From Pyrinomonadaceae bacterium (GTDB lineage: Bacteria > Acidobacteriota > Blastocatellia > Pyrinomonadales > Pyrinomonadaceae): a stretch of 64,000 bases of DNA. The notes below the pieces were generated by a model that ran no database searches, was not told the origin of the DNA, and saw nothing but the letters and a program-made list of their open reading frames with translations. The stretch is from the NCBI GenBank assembly GCA_036277115.1, contig DASUNM010000027.1:186001-250000 (forward strand), in the 5' to 3' direction. The position numbers were made by a program, and so were the translations under genes. Positions 16,853 through 26,873 of this stretch are shown one piece after another. The first letter of the stretch is position 1. The number at the start of each line of letters is the position of its first letter.

Positions 16853-19800
16853 ATGAATTTCAAAAATCCCCCAACCGCAAGCCAAACGTTAACGGCCCAT
16901 TGCGTCATTGTCGCTGTGATCCTCCTGGCGCTTGTGGGATCACTCCAAAATGTCTCGGCGCAAACTGCCACACTCAATCTTAGAGATTTCGGCGCCATCG
17001 GTGATGGCATTACCGATGACGGCCCCGCGCTGCAGCAGGCGCTTGATACATTGGCGCAAGCCGGAGGAGGGACGTTGTTCGTTCCGGCCGGCCGCTATGC
17101 GATTCTGACTCCGGTTTCAAAAGACTTCACCGGACTGGCCGGTTCGATTGAGATCGCCGGCGTTGAGTCATCAACATTGGTCGATGTGACAGTAGCCGGC
17201 CACGAGTTAAGCCTCGGCCTCGATCTCGTGTCTGAGTTTCTACCCAAGACCGGCGCCGCAGCGACGGCAATAGCTCTATCGGGCCTAAACAGTTTTCTCA
17301 TTCACGACATAAGTTTCATGGGGACTCCCGACGTAGCAACTGATGCCTTCGTCACGCTGTATCTTCAGGACGTTGAGAATGCGACCATTCACCATTGCGA
17401 GTTCTATGGTCTGAGCAGCATGATCGCCGGCGGTGCGATCGTCGAATCCGTTCGCAGTGGCTTGAAAATCAGTCAGACCAAGTTCCTCGGCTCAACGGGA
17501 AATAGCGGAGTCTATATGCCAGTCGTGGAGAATCTTGAGTGGAAGCACGTGGAGGTTGCCGACACAGTTTTCCTCGATTACGGACAACGGCCTGAGCTTT
17601 ATGGCAAAACCGGATATGGTGCGCCGCTTTCCTGGATTAACGTGGGGAATGCTGCGGTCGTTATCAACACCTCAACCCGTAGAGAAGTAATAGTTAACCG
17701 CGTTTTCCTGGACGAAGGGGGGCTAAGCGGTCTAAGTGCCATGCCTGGGCGCTACCTGCCGGCGTCAGCTCCAATCGATCTAATTTACATCAGCGGATTA
17801 CGCATGAATGTGTCAAACCTGCACACCTCCGGCAACTATCTTACGCAAGTTCAAGCAGTATTAATCGAAAACTCGCGCTACCAGTGGAGTCACAACGCCG
17901 ATGCTGCGATCTCTTTGCTCGGAGTCCGAACTGCAATTATCGATCGCGCGGAATGCGTGGATAATGCACACACGATTCGCGCAGACGCGGCCACAGGTGA
18001 GCTGACAATCATCGACTCGATCTACGAAAATCTTGCCTCACAAGCTCAAGTCACGAACGTAATCAATACTGAGAATCCCGGCGAGGATCCGGTTCAATAC
18101 GTGCGCGAACAATTCAGCTCGATGCTTGGACGCGCACCTGACGCCGCCGCTCATTTTTATTGGTCTGACGCGATCCTACGATGTGGAGACGACCCCAGTT
18201 GCCTGACAAATCGGCGCAGCCTCCTGAACTCTTATCTCAGCAGTTCGCCAAATCCGACTTTTGGAATCGAAGGCGAGGTGACGATCGATGGTGGCGCTCC
18301 TTTGGCTGACGCTCTTATTACGTTGAGTGGCTCGCAATCAGTGACAACGCGGACAGATGTTCAGGGTCGTTACAGCTTCTCTGGTCTCCCGACGAGTGGG
18401 GTTTACAGCCTTTCAGTTTCGAAAACACATCACACGTTCGACAATCCAACCGTAAGCATTAGCACGCCCGCCGGTAATCAAACGGTAAGTTTTCTCGGGC
18501 TACGGGATCGCTACACGATTTCAGGGCAAGTCGCTGACGCATCCGGAGAAGGCCTTCCTAACGCCGTCGTGACTGTGACCGGCGATCACGAGGCGGCTGC
18601 ATTAACAGATGACAATGGAAGCTATTCTTTCCCGAATTTGCCGGGCGGAGGGAACTACACAATCACAGCATCGAAATCCAGCTATCTCTTCAATCCGCAA
18701 GCTCAGACCATTACGGATTTAAGCGTTAACCAGATTGCAAATTTTACGCTGGTGACCTACAGCGTTGGCGGGCGTATTACCAAATCGGACGGCTCCCCGA
18801 TCGTGTCCGCGCTGGTCACTCTCTCAGGTGGAGCGAACAAATCTACGACGACGGATGCAAACGGAGATTACGGGTTTTCCTACTTGCCGGCGGCCGTTGC
18901 CTATACCGTCACCGTTTCGCGCATCAATTACACGTTTGCACAACCTGTCGTTAGCTTCGGCCCGCTCGATCAGAACCAAACTGCGAACTTCACCGGCAGC
19001 CCGGTCAAGTTCACGGTGAGCGGGCAATTAACTTCGGACAACGTGCCCCTCGCGGGTGTGACATTGACTCTTTCGGGTTCAGAGAATGGGGTCGCAGTTA
19101 CCGGGCCAGACGGCCTGTATAGCTTTATGGTCTCAGCCGAAGGAACATACACGCTGACGCCGGCGCTTACTCATTACACCTTTGGTCCGGCAAACATAAC
19201 CCTGCCTACCATCACCCAGGATGAGACTGTTGATTTCATTGGCACCTTGAACCGACATCGGATTCACGGGAGAGTGACCAACGTCAACAATCAGCCAATA
19301 AGCGGGGTCTCGGTGGCGCTGACAGGTTTTGCGAACGCCACTACCACCACTGACACTTCAGGAGACTTCTCTTTCCCAAATCTGGCTGAAGGGCAGTCGT
19401 ACACCATAACGCCGAGTCTGAAATATTACGTATTCAACCCCCAAAGTCGGACGTTTGCTGATTTGAGCTCAGAAATGTATGCCCATTTCGTCCTGGATCC
19501 AGCCTACTACTCGATTTCAGGAGAAATAAAAAAGTCGGATGGCAGCCCGATGCCGGGAGCAACCGTTACGCTCGCAGGTCCGCGGGGAGCAGTCACTTCC
19601 TCAGATGCGAACGGCATTTATTCCTTTAACAACCTACCCGCCGCACCGAACTATCTTGTGACCGTGTCCCGTGTCAATTACGCGCTTACACCCGCCGCGA
19701 GCGTTATCGATCTGGATTCAGATAAGCAGGCTAACTTTACCGCCACACTCTTGAATTATCAGATCACTGGTCAGACTACCGTAAAAGGCATCGCCCTGCC

Positions 19801-20440
19801 CGGCGTTTCCATAACCATCACCGGCCCCCAGACCATTACCTACACCACGGATGCAGACGGCGAATCCTTTTTCAGTATGCCCGCTGAACAAACTTATACA
19901 GTTACGCCCTCACGTGAAAATTACACGTTCAGTCCGGCCAGCCGAACCTTCACCAACTTGAGCACGCATCACGTTGCCGAGTTCACCGCTACCCTGAATC
20001 CGGGAGTTCCGATGCTGGTAAGTCATCCGGACTCGACGCGTGCCATCGCATTCGATCCGATGCTGGGAATAATCGAGCCATTCAATCTAACGTACGATCA
20101 TCCCTGGTCTGTCGATCGTCGGACCCGACTCGCGATCTTTGCCACCAATTTTGAACTCGCAACGGGTGAGACAGCCGCGAATGTTACGGCCGATGCTCAG
20201 GACGCTTCAGGACGGGTCTACACGCTGACAGTCGAATCGATTACCAAAGTTCCGGGCCAGCCATGGCTGAACTATCTGATAGTAAGACTTAGCGACGATC
20301 TGACGGACGTCGGCGATGTGCTGTTAAGAATCAAATATCGCAACATCTCAAGTAACCGAGTGCGCGTGGGAATCGGCCACATCGGCGGCGGCCCAGCCGA
20401 CGATACTCATGCGATCCCGACGCCGGGAAGTGGGCCCTAG
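16853..20440 (+). CDS. Secreted pectate-lyase-like protein with seven carboxypeptidase-regulatory-like repeats
   Basis: About 1195 residues. A signal peptide (VIVAVILLALVGSLQNVSAQ) precedes a beta-helix domain that starts LNLRDFGAIGDGITDDGPAL, the classic pectate-lyase 3 superfamily opening (to about residue 390). A short DUF4214-like segment (YVREQFSSMLGRAPDAAAHF) follows, then seven Ig-like repeats of about 82 residues (about 470-1045) each with SG..T..G.PL..A.VTL.G and TD..G.YSF..L motifs, and a conserved 140-residue C-terminal domain. Extracellular polysaccharide binding or surface attachment is likely. The frame also opens from a TTG at 16826; the ATG is preferred for the signal peptide. 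Confidence 0.88.
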   Translation: MNFKNPPTASQTLTAHCVIVAVILLALVGSLQNVSAQTATLNLRDFGAIGDGITDDGPALQQALDTLAQAGGGTLFVPAGRYAILTPVSKDFTGLAGSIEIAGVESSTLVDVTVAGHELSLGLDLVSEFLPKTGAAATAIALSGLNSFLIHDISFMGTPDVATDAFVTLYLQDVENATIHHCEFYGLSSMIAGGAIVESVRSGLKISQTKFLGSTGNSGVYMPVVENLEWKHVEVADTVFLDYGQRPELYGKTGYGAPLSWINVGNAAVVINTSTRREVIVNRVFLDEGGLSGLSAMPGRYLPASAPIDLIYISGLRMNVSNLHTSGNYLTQVQAVLIENSRYQWSHNADAAISLLGVRTAIIDRAECVDNAHTIRADAATGELTIIDSIYENLASQAQVTNVINTENPGEDPVQYVREQFSSMLGRAPDAAAHFYWSDAILRCGDDPSCLTNRRSLLNSYLSSSPNPTFGIEGEVTIDGGAPLADALITLSGSQSVTTRTDVQGRYSFSGLPTSGVYSLSVSKTHHTFDNPTVSISTPAGNQTVSFLGLRDRYTISGQVADASGEGLPNAVVTVTGDHEAAALTDDNGSYSFPNLPGGGNYTITASKSSYLFNPQAQTITDLSVNQIANFTLVTYSVGGRITKSDGSPIVSALVTLSGGANKSTTTDANGDYGFSYLPAAVAYTVTVSRINYTFAQPVVSFGPLDQNQTANFTGSPVKFTVSGQLTSDNVPLAGVTLTLSGSENGVAVTGPDGLYSFMVSAEGTYTLTPALTHYTFGPANITLPTITQDETVDFIGTLNRHRIHGRVTNVNNQPISGVSVALTGFANATTTTDTSGDFSFPNLAEGQSYTITPSLKYYVFNPQSRTFADLSSEMYAHFVLDPAYYSISGEIKKSDGSPMPGATVTLAGPRGAVTSSDANGIYSFNNLPAAPNYLVTVSRVNYALTPAASVIDLDSDKQANFTATLLNYQITGQTTVKGIALPGVSITITGPQTITYTTDADGESFFSMPAEQTYTVTPSRENYTFSPASRTFTNLSTHHVAEFTATLNPGVPMLVSHPDSTRAIAFDPMLGIIEPFNLTYDHPWSVDRRTRLAIFATNFELATGETAANVTADAQDASGRVYTLTVESITKVPGQPWLNYLIVRLSDDLTDVGDVLLRIKYRNISSNRVRVGIGHIGGGPADDTHAIPTPGSGP

Positions 20441-20469
20441 CGGCATAATTGCTCAGAGCAGGCTTAGCG

Positions 20470-20829
20470 TCAGTCGCGCTCCACAGGTCGCATGAACGTC
20501 CTTTCATACTTCGTGAAGTGTTTCGTGCTTTCAAAATGCTTCGTGACTTCGACGCAGTCCGGATCATTCCGCACGTCCCGCCGGTAGCTTTCATATGAAT
20601 CGACACTCGGGAAGCTGAACAAGGCGATGGCGATATTGTCTGCGCCGGCTTCCCCGATGCCAGGAAAACTGAACGATGCGGAACGTGGCTCATCGCCCGG
20701 CACGAAGTAGCCCTGATGCTTGCCGCCGTATTTCTCGATCAGTCTCATCCAGACGCGCGCGTAATGCTCAAACTCAGCCCATCTTTCCTGATCAATTGTG
20801 TAACGAATGAAGCAGGTAACCACAGTCAT
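20470..20829 (-). CDS. NIPSNAP family protein
   Basis: 119 residues, ferredoxin-like alpha/beta fold: TCFIRYTIDQERWAEFEHYA, YGGKHQGYFVPGDEP and IALFSFPSVDSYESYRRDV match the NIPSNAP/DABB-type pattern. Bacterial members have no settled function. The ATG at 20829 has a GAGAGGGAGAATGA context, an acceptable ribosome site. It is convergent with the giant repeat protein. Confidence 0.85.
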   Translation of the reverse strand: MTVVTCFIRYTIDQERWAEFEHYARVWMRLIEKYGGKHQGYFVPGDEPRSASFSFPGIGEAGADNIAIALFSFPSVDSYESYRRDVRNDPDCVEVTKHFESTKHFTKYERTFMRPVERD

Positions 20830-20997
20830 TCTCCCTCTCCTTTTTTAAAAGGACGACAAGATATCAGACATTGGTGGCGGACGTTTTGGTAGCCGGTTGC
20901 GTTTCTTAGGGCCTTTCCCGTATCTTTTTGCATCCGCACAGAACGCTTATTGAAAGCGCCCCTGAAACACGACAAGGAACTCTCAGGAAAAAACCAA

Positions 20998-21921
20998 ATG
21001 AAACGTTGCACTACTTGTAATCGGACTTTTACGGACGAGTCTTTGCTGTTCTGCGCAGATGATGGAACGCAGCTCGTCAGCGAAGCCGCGCCTGCAGAAC
21101 CACTTAACGCAGCGCCAGCCTCGCTGCCGACAATCGCCGCGTCAGCGCCGTACACGCCGCCACCGCCTCCTCCTCCAGCCTCGAGTTATCAACCAACGCC
21201 GAAGAAGAAAAAGTGGCTGGCTCTGATCGCGCTGGCGCTCGGCCTGTTGGCTTTGCCGTTTCTCCTCTATAGCGTGAGCCAGCCGATTCTCTGGGAGTAC
21301 GGCTTCCGCAACGCACGTTTAGGGCTGCTGGTTGTCAGCCTGTGGGGTATCGTGACGCTGTTCGGAACTGTCCTGATGATCCTTTCCCTGATTGTGGGGG
21401 CGGTTGCGCTGATTCTTTCGCTGCGACAGCCAACGCGATACGGCGGCAAGGCTTTGGCAGCGCTTGGCCCGGTCCTGAGCATTCTTTTAATGGTAGCGGT
21501 GATCGGCGCGTTCGCGTTTCGTCGTATGCAGGGCCCCACCCGGTACGACATAGACATCGCCGGCAATTCGAACGACAACTCCAACGAGAACTCAAATCGT
21601 TCGTACAACTCCAACTCGGCTTCTAACTCAAATTCCAACTCGAGTTCCTCATCCTCAACTGAGGAAACTGACGATGCGACCGACATGTCCGAGACTGACA
21701 AGTACCGTCTGTTCTACGCGGCGGCGAAGAGCGGCGATACAAGTTTGCAGCAGCGCGCGGCAAAAAAAGTTGGCATCGTTGACTCGGGCGGCATGCCCAC
21801 TTCGACCTATCAAAGCTTCACCAAGGGAATGATCAACTGGGCATTCAAAGATAGCGCGTGGGTGCAAACGATCGACACGCCTGAGAAGGGCCGTGCCTAT
21901 GCGGAGGCGCGTTTGGACTAG
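20998..21921 (+). CDS. Zinc-ribbon membrane protein with Asn/Ser-rich linker
   Basis: 307 residues starting MKRCTTCNRTF; AGGAAAAAA lies just upstream. An N-terminal ribbon (C-x2-C...LLFCADDG, the common KCPxC-like domain of acidobacterial signalling proteins) is followed by a proline-rich segment, two hydrophobic regions with three or four membrane helices (about 75-180, DUF4190-like), a low-complexity stretch NSNDNSNENSNRSYNSNSAS (about 200-230) and a folded C-terminal domain of about 80 residues (YRLFYAAAKSGDTSLQQRAA). The C-terminal part probably faces the periplasm. Function unknown. Confidence 0.8.
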   Translation: MKRCTTCNRTFTDESLLFCADDGTQLVSEAAPAEPLNAAPASLPTIAASAPYTPPPPPPPASSYQPTPKKKKWLALIALALGLLALPFLLYSVSQPILWEYGFRNARLGLLVVSLWGIVTLFGTVLMILSLIVGAVALILSLRQPTRYGGKALAALGPVLSILLMVAVIGAFAFRRMQGPTRYDIDIAGNSNDNSNENSNRSYNSNSASNSNSNSSSSSSTEETDDATDMSETDKYRLFYAAAKSGDTSLQQRAAKKVGIVDSGGMPTSTYQSFTKGMINWAFKDSAWVQTIDTPEKGRAYAEARLD

Positions 21922-21977
21922 TCAAAGGGTTAACACCGACTGGAGCGGCGCGGGAAGATGGTCGCCGCAACTGGGAT

Positions 21978-22208
21978 ATGGAGATTAGAAACAAGTCGGC
22001 GATGAATGCCACTACTGATGACCGAAAGAAGCTGCTCCTCTGCATTTTAGGCGGCTTCGCATCGCTCATCGTGCTGGTGCTGGGCGCGTTGGCGTTGAAC
22101 GGATTGGCGATTCAGGTCGGAAAAACGACTGCGGCCTGGATGGCTGTTGCCGGCTTCGCGGGTACGATTAGCTCGTTAGCAACCTTGTATAGTCACCGGA
22201 AGCCGTGA
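21978..22208 (+). CDS. Small membrane protein
   Basis: 76 residues (or 68 from the second methionine at 22002). Two predicted helices: LLLCILGGFASLIVLVLGAL and TAAWMAVAGFAGTISSLATL. No family recognised. It follows the zinc-ribbon membrane protein by 56 bp on the same strand and might be in its transcript. The ribosome site is weak, but the two clean transmembrane helices and basic ends make it a plausible real gene. Confidence 0.6.
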   Translation: MEIRNKSAMNATTDDRKKLLLCILGGFASLIVLVLGALALNGLAIQVGKTTAAWMAVAGFAGTISSLATLYSHRKP

Positions 22209-22373
22209 CCGTACCGCGCTCGTTGGTAGCCGAAGCGGGCGTTAATAAGCGTGTCTAACATCAGCTCCGACAGGCATAATCCCTCCGGATTGCGCCATTT
22301 CGGTCGACTGTGGGAAGCCACGTTGGCGGAACCGCGCATCTAATAGCATTCTTAGGCCGGAGAACTAACTATT

Positions 22374-24926
22374 ATGGCCGCAAAACCGCCCTTCGATCGT
22401 CTTAAAGCCTATAAACCAATGGCAATCGTAAATGCTCCGCCGCACGAGCGGAAGCATCTGCTCCGCCGCTTCTGGTTTCCCGCGGTGCTGCTGCTCGCCC
22501 TCGCGGCGGGCGGTCTGACGGGCATCATTGCGGCTTATCAGCTGAACTATTCGCAGGCGGCCAGTGAAGTTGCCGCGCTGGCGACGTACCGACCGAGCGT
22601 CGTGACCCGCATCTACGCGGACGATGGCAAGACGATCATCGGAGAGTTCGCTCTCGAAAAGCGTATCCCTCTTAAGTACGAAGAAATCCCCCCGAACATG
22701 AAGAATGCAATTCTCGCCGTCGAGGATGCACGCTTCTACGATCACATCGGCATCGATCCGGTGCGCATCATGGGCGCCGCGTGGAAGAACCTGACGACTG
22801 AGAAAGTGGAAGGCGGATCGACGCTGACCCAGCAATTGGCGAAGAACCTGTTTCTGACCAGGGAGCAGACCTATCGCCGCAAAATGAACGAATGGCTGCT
22901 GGCACTTCAGATTGAGCGTTACTACACGAAGCAGCAAATCATGGAGCTCTACGCGAACCACATTTTCGTGGGCGCGAACGCGTATGGCGTAGAGGCCGGC
23001 GCCCAGGTTTATTTCAACAAGCAGGCGAAGGACCTGTCCCTTGATGAAGCGGCATTGCTGGCTGCGATTCCAAAGGCCCCGGGTGAGTATTCGCCAACCT
23101 CAAATCCGGTAAAGGCAAAAGAGCGCCGCGATCTGGTTTTGGATCTGATGGCTCGCCATGGCTACGCAACGGAAGCCGAAGTGGCCGCCGCCAAAGCGAA
23201 ACCGATTCAGCTTTCCGATTCGGCCTATTACCAGCCGCCCCAGGCGACGCATCCCGCTTTCGATTACGTCGTCGAATACATTCGCCAGGACCTGGAAGAC
23301 AAGTTTACGACGCGCGTCGCGCAGACCGGTCTGTACGTCTATTCGACCATCAACGTAGACGCGCAGAAAAAGGCTTACGAAGTTGTGCGCGCGGGTTTGC
23401 GGCGGTACGACAAAGGCCGCGGCTGGCGCTCGTCTTATGAAGCGATTGCCACCTCGTCGAGCAATGGAATCCCTACGCAACAGGAACTGAACAGCTATAA
23501 ATATCCGGATTGGTACCGCAACGACTATGTCGAAGGGCGCTACATCAAAGGCCTGGTAATGAAAGTCGGCGCTGACGCCACCGTGCGCTTCGGGAATTAT
23601 ACGGCCACCGTCACCACCGCCGACATGGGCTGGAGCGGCCGCTCGCCCAGCGGCGAATTCAAACCGGGTTATCTCGCCGAGTTCATCATCCGGAGCGTGG
23701 ACAAAAAAGCACGACGTTTGAAAGTTGAGCTCACTCAAGTTCCCGCCGTCGAAGGCGCTCTGATGACGCTGAACGCGAAGACGGGCGAGATTGTCGCGAT
23801 GCAGGGCGGCTACGATTTTCTCACTAACAAATTCAACAACGCGGTGCAGGCGTATCGACAGACCGGCTCAGCCTTCAAGCCTTTCATTTACACGGCCGCG
23901 ATTGAATGGGGCATGACGCCGGAGACAACGGTCAGCGGCGCGCCCATCAGCATCGGCGGCTGGACTCCGCATAACTACAACGGCTCGACCAGCAACGGCG
24001 ACATGCCTTTGAAGACCGCACTGGCGCAGTCGATGAACATTCCGGCCGTGCACCTGCTGCAAACCGTCGGTATTCAGACGGGCGCGCAGATGGTGCGTCG
24101 CTTTGGAATCAAGGTGCCGATGGCGCCTTACCTGCCGTCAGCTTTGGGCGCCACCGAAGTGCCACTCGATCAGATGGTTTCGGCGTACTCCGTCTTTCCG
24201 AACAAAGGCATTCGCGTCGATCCGCACATGGTGCGAAAAGTTTTAGATCGTGACGGCGCAGTTTTGGAAGAGTGGGAGAAGACGACGTACAAGGTCGTTA
24301 ACGAGTACGTTGCGCTGACGATGGCGCAGATGATGCGCGGTGTGGTCACCGGGGGTACGGCCACCGCAGCGAGTTCCCTGCCGCATCCGATTGCCGGCAA
24401 GACGGGCACCGTGAACGATCACACCGACGTGTGGTTCATTGGCTACTCGCCGACCTACGTAACCGGCGTGTGGATGGGCTATCCCGGTCGCAAGAAAAAC
24501 CTCGGCAACAACATGACCGGCGGAGTCGGCGCGCTTCCCTACTTCATCGATTTCATGCGCGACTTTCTGAAGGACAAGCCAAAGGAAGAATTTCCGAAGG
24601 CGCCTTCGATGCCGGAAGACATGCGCGAGATGTATCGGCAGCGGCAACGCGAACTTCAGCTCGAACGCGCGCAGATGTCCGTTACCGAGGAAACCGAAGA
24701 AACGGAAGAAGGCACTACCACTCAGCCGAGCGCGATAACGACTCCAAAATTAGAAGACACCACGCTGCCGCCGGCGCCGAAGCAGGATCAACCGGCCGAG
24801 CCACGAATCCCCGAACCGAAAAAGGCTGAGCCTGGACCGGAACCACCACCACCGGCACAGACTCGTCCGCGCGAAGCCGAACCGGCAAAGAAGAAGGGGA
24901 AGAAGGGTGAACCGGACGGACCCTAA
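22374..24926 (+). CDS. Class A penicillin-binding protein (PBP1A-type)
   Basis: 850 residues. An N-terminal membrane helix (about 37-60) anchors a GT51 transglycosylase domain with the catalytic EDARFYDHIGIDP and EGGSTLTQQLAKNLFLT motifs, then a transpeptidase domain with SxxK in TGSAFKPF (about 500), SxN in SMNIPAVHL (about 558) and KTGT in IAGKTGTVND (about 670). It polymerises and cross-links peptidoglycan in the periplasm. The C-terminal 110 residues are a low-complexity Pro/Glu/Lys tail (for example PAEPRIPEPKKAEPGPEPP), likely disordered. Monocistronic by spacing. Confidence 0.96.
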   Translation: MAAKPPFDRLKAYKPMAIVNAPPHERKHLLRRFWFPAVLLLALAAGGLTGIIAAYQLNYSQAASEVAALATYRPSVVTRIYADDGKTIIGEFALEKRIPLKYEEIPPNMKNAILAVEDARFYDHIGIDPVRIMGAAWKNLTTEKVEGGSTLTQQLAKNLFLTREQTYRRKMNEWLLALQIERYYTKQQIMELYANHIFVGANAYGVEAGAQVYFNKQAKDLSLDEAALLAAIPKAPGEYSPTSNPVKAKERRDLVLDLMARHGYATEAEVAAAKAKPIQLSDSAYYQPPQATHPAFDYVVEYIRQDLEDKFTTRVAQTGLYVYSTINVDAQKKAYEVVRAGLRRYDKGRGWRSSYEAIATSSSNGIPTQQELNSYKYPDWYRNDYVEGRYIKGLVMKVGADATVRFGNYTATVTTADMGWSGRSPSGEFKPGYLAEFIIRSVDKKARRLKVELTQVPAVEGALMTLNAKTGEIVAMQGGYDFLTNKFNNAVQAYRQTGSAFKPFIYTAAIEWGMTPETTVSGAPISIGGWTPHNYNGSTSNGDMPLKTALAQSMNIPAVHLLQTVGIQTGAQMVRRFGIKVPMAPYLPSALGATEVPLDQMVSAYSVFPNKGIRVDPHMVRKVLDRDGAVLEEWEKTTYKVVNEYVALTMAQMMRGVVTGGTATAASSLPHPIAGKTGTVNDHTDVWFIGYSPTYVTGVWMGYPGRKKNLGNNMTGGVGALPYFIDFMRDFLKDKPKEEFPKAPSMPEDMREMYRQRQRELQLERAQMSVTEETEETEEGTTTQPSAITTPKLEDTTLPPAPKQDQPAEPRIPEPKKAEPGPEPPPPAQTRPREAEPAKKKGKKGEPDGP

Positions 24927-24962
24927 GACAAGGTTCCCTTCAATCTGTCGAGCTTCGCAACC

Positions 24963-26045
24963 TCACGCAAAGGCCGTGAAGGGCGATGCTGCGAAGATGT
25001 TCTCTTGCATTCTGCCAATTAATCTTTGCACTCGCTCTCGCTCCGAGGGTGGAGGACTCGCCATGCCACGATAAATCTGCAATCCAATCGAGACTGCGGT
25101 CGTTGATGCCGAGACCAGTGGTTGATGAAAGGCAGCTCCAACGAGCGACAGAACACACCCGACCCCGATCGGCGCCCAATGCTTCAACTGTCGCCCGAAT
25201 TGTGTTCCTCTGAGTTTAACTACTTGTGAGTTAAATTCCGTGGCCAGTTTTAATACTTGTACATCCAATGCTCTTGGGTCGTCTATGTGATCAAGTCGGT
25301 GCAATAGACTGAGTTGAGCTACCGTGTTATGGAAGGGCTCTCGCAGGTCGCGATAAAACTCCCTGATTTCCTTATAGCGTTGGGGCGTTACATCTAATAT
25401 CTCGCGTGGGATTTCGGTTCTTATTATTGCCGTTGCAAGTTTACTCGTCGCATCCTCGGTACTGGTCACGTCGAATGCGTTGAGCGTATTTACCGTGAAA
25501 TCAATTTGCTGATCGGTAACCGTCGTCACGCCGGACCGCCGGCCAACCCTGTCGGCGATATGGGAGAGAATGAGGTTACTCGCTGCTTCCCTCACGACGA
25601 GGTATTCTCCAGGTTTCTGGTACGCATCGGCCAGTCCGGGTATTACAAGGTCATATTCGACAAGAAGCTCCTGAATTTTCGGTACCGTCTTTGAGTAATG
25701 CTGAAAGACGTGATTCATAATCTGAACCTCTCCTTCAGGGCTTATCTCAATTATTATCTCTTTCTCGTTCGCGTTAGGGTCCTGTTCTGCAATTTGCTTA
25801 AAGGCCTTTTCAAGCCGGCTCAGATTAATGTCATCGACGAAGAGGTCTTGATTTTCTGGCGCTACCGTGTCGAAGGCGTCAGGCATTAAATCAATGACCT
25901 TCGCTATATCTTCTGAGGGGCTAAACTCTACGCCATTGGGAACAATTGTTTTGACCTCATCAAAGAAGAGGAGGTAGCTCCGCAGCCAGTCTGCCGGCGG
26001 TTCATAGGTCGGATAATAGAGAACGGAAAATCTCGAATCTGTCAT
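24963..26045 (-). CDS. DUF6236-like protein of unknown function
   Basis: 360 residues starting MTDSRFSVLYYPTYEPPADW. The opening (LYYPTYEPPADWLRSYLLFF then DEV) resembles the N-terminus of the DUF6236 family; this is recalled by eye and not confirmed. The protein is largely helical and hydrophilic, with one short hydrophobic stretch near the C-terminus (APIGVGCVLSLVGAAFHQPL) and a basic SERERVQRLIGRM tail. Its ATG overlaps the stop of the upstream esterase by four bases (ATGA), so the two proteins are translationally coupled. Codon use in this gene is more AT-rich than its neighbours, a possible sign of transfer. Confidence 0.6.
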   Translation of the reverse strand: MTDSRFSVLYYPTYEPPADWLRSYLLFFDEVKTIVPNGVEFSPSEDIAKVIDLMPDAFDTVAPENQDLFVDDINLSRLEKAFKQIAEQDPNANEKEIIIEISPEGEVQIMNHVFQHYSKTVPKIQELLVEYDLVIPGLADAYQKPGEYLVVREAASNLILSHIADRVGRRSGVTTVTDQQIDFTVNTLNAFDVTSTEDATSKLATAIIRTEIPREILDVTPQRYKEIREFYRDLREPFHNTVAQLSLLHRLDHIDDPRALDVQVLKLATEFNSQVVKLRGTQFGRQLKHWAPIGVGCVLSLVGAAFHQPLVSASTTAVSIGLQIYRGMASPPPSERERVQRLIGRMQENIFAASPFTAFA

Positions 26046-26779
26046 GCCAGCATTTTGCCTAAAACATGCGGCAGCATCTTCCGCCACCAAGGCCAGTCGT
26101 GATCGACGTCCGCTCCCCACAAATCCAAAGTATGCGGAATGCCTTTCGACTTGAGGATGGCGGAAAGCTGCTTGCTCCGATCGGGATCTTCGTAAGAGCC
26201 CTGACCCGTCATGACGTAGATTGAATCGGCCTGACGCAGGATGGGCAGGTAGTGATCGTCTTCCAATTTCGAGAGGTAATCGACGGGATTGTTGAAATAG
26301 ACGTTGTCATCGTAAAAGCCATCTAAAAAGTTCCGAATGTCGTAGCTGCCGCTCATCGGAATCGTGCCCTTGAAAAGATCCGGGTGCTTGAAGTATTCGT
26401 TCGCGGCCAGGTACGCGCCGAGGCTCGCGCCGGTGGTGATCGGCCGCGCAAACTGCTCTTCGTTATCGTTGCGGATCAGCGGCAGGACTTCTTCCGTGAT
26501 GTATCGATCGTAACGAGTCAGCAACTCAGCTTTCAGCTTCGGCGGCATCTCTTTGTTCAGCAGACTCCACTTGTTCACGCTGTTGATTGAGTACGCGCGA
26601 ATCTTGCCGTGCTCGATGAACGGCTTAATGGCATCCACCAAATAGAAGCGTTCGTACTCGAGATAATCCGCCGCTGCAGTCGGCAGCATGAGCAAAGTTT
26701 GACCGCCGGTGCCGTAACGCACGAGCGGCATTTCCATCTGCAAATTAGGGCTGAACCAACTGGTAATATGACGTTCCAT
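26042..26779 (-). CDS. Alpha/beta-hydrolase, esterase family
   Basis: 245 residues. The start at 26779 has GAGGTGG directly upstream. The nucleophile elbow is GASLGA (Ser about residue 118), and the C-terminal ADVDHDWPWWRKMLPHVL carries the catalytic histidine, typical of the esterase D/putative esterase branch. No signal peptide, so cytoplasmic. Substrate unknown. It is the first gene of a coupled pair with the DUF6236-like protein. Confidence 0.85.
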   Translation of the reverse strand: MERHITSWFSPNLQMEMPLVRYGTGGQTLLMLPTAAADYLEYERFYLVDAIKPFIEHGKIRAYSINSVNKWSLLNKEMPPKLKAELLTRYDRYITEEVLPLIRNDNEEQFARPITTGASLGAYLAANEYFKHPDLFKGTIPMSGSYDIRNFLDGFYDDNVYFNNPVDYLSKLEDDHYLPILRQADSIYVMTGQGSYEDPDRSKQLSAILKSKGIPHTLDLWGADVDHDWPWWRKMLPHVLGKMLA

Positions 26780-26873
26780 TACCACCTCGATAGGCTTAGT
26801 TTGTGAAAGCGAAGCAGAGATATTGTCTTAGTTCGTGTTGACGCGCAAGCGCTGAGAGTTGGTAGTTAGAAGA

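Noticed and set aside
20826..21155. 109-codon minus-strand frame over the zinc-ribbon membrane gene start
   Set aside because: Antisense to the N-terminus of the 20998-21921 gene, which has a good zinc ribbon and membrane helices.
22365..22961. 198-codon frame opposite the PBP gene
   Set aside because: Antisense shadow of a well supported PBP1A transglycosylase domain.
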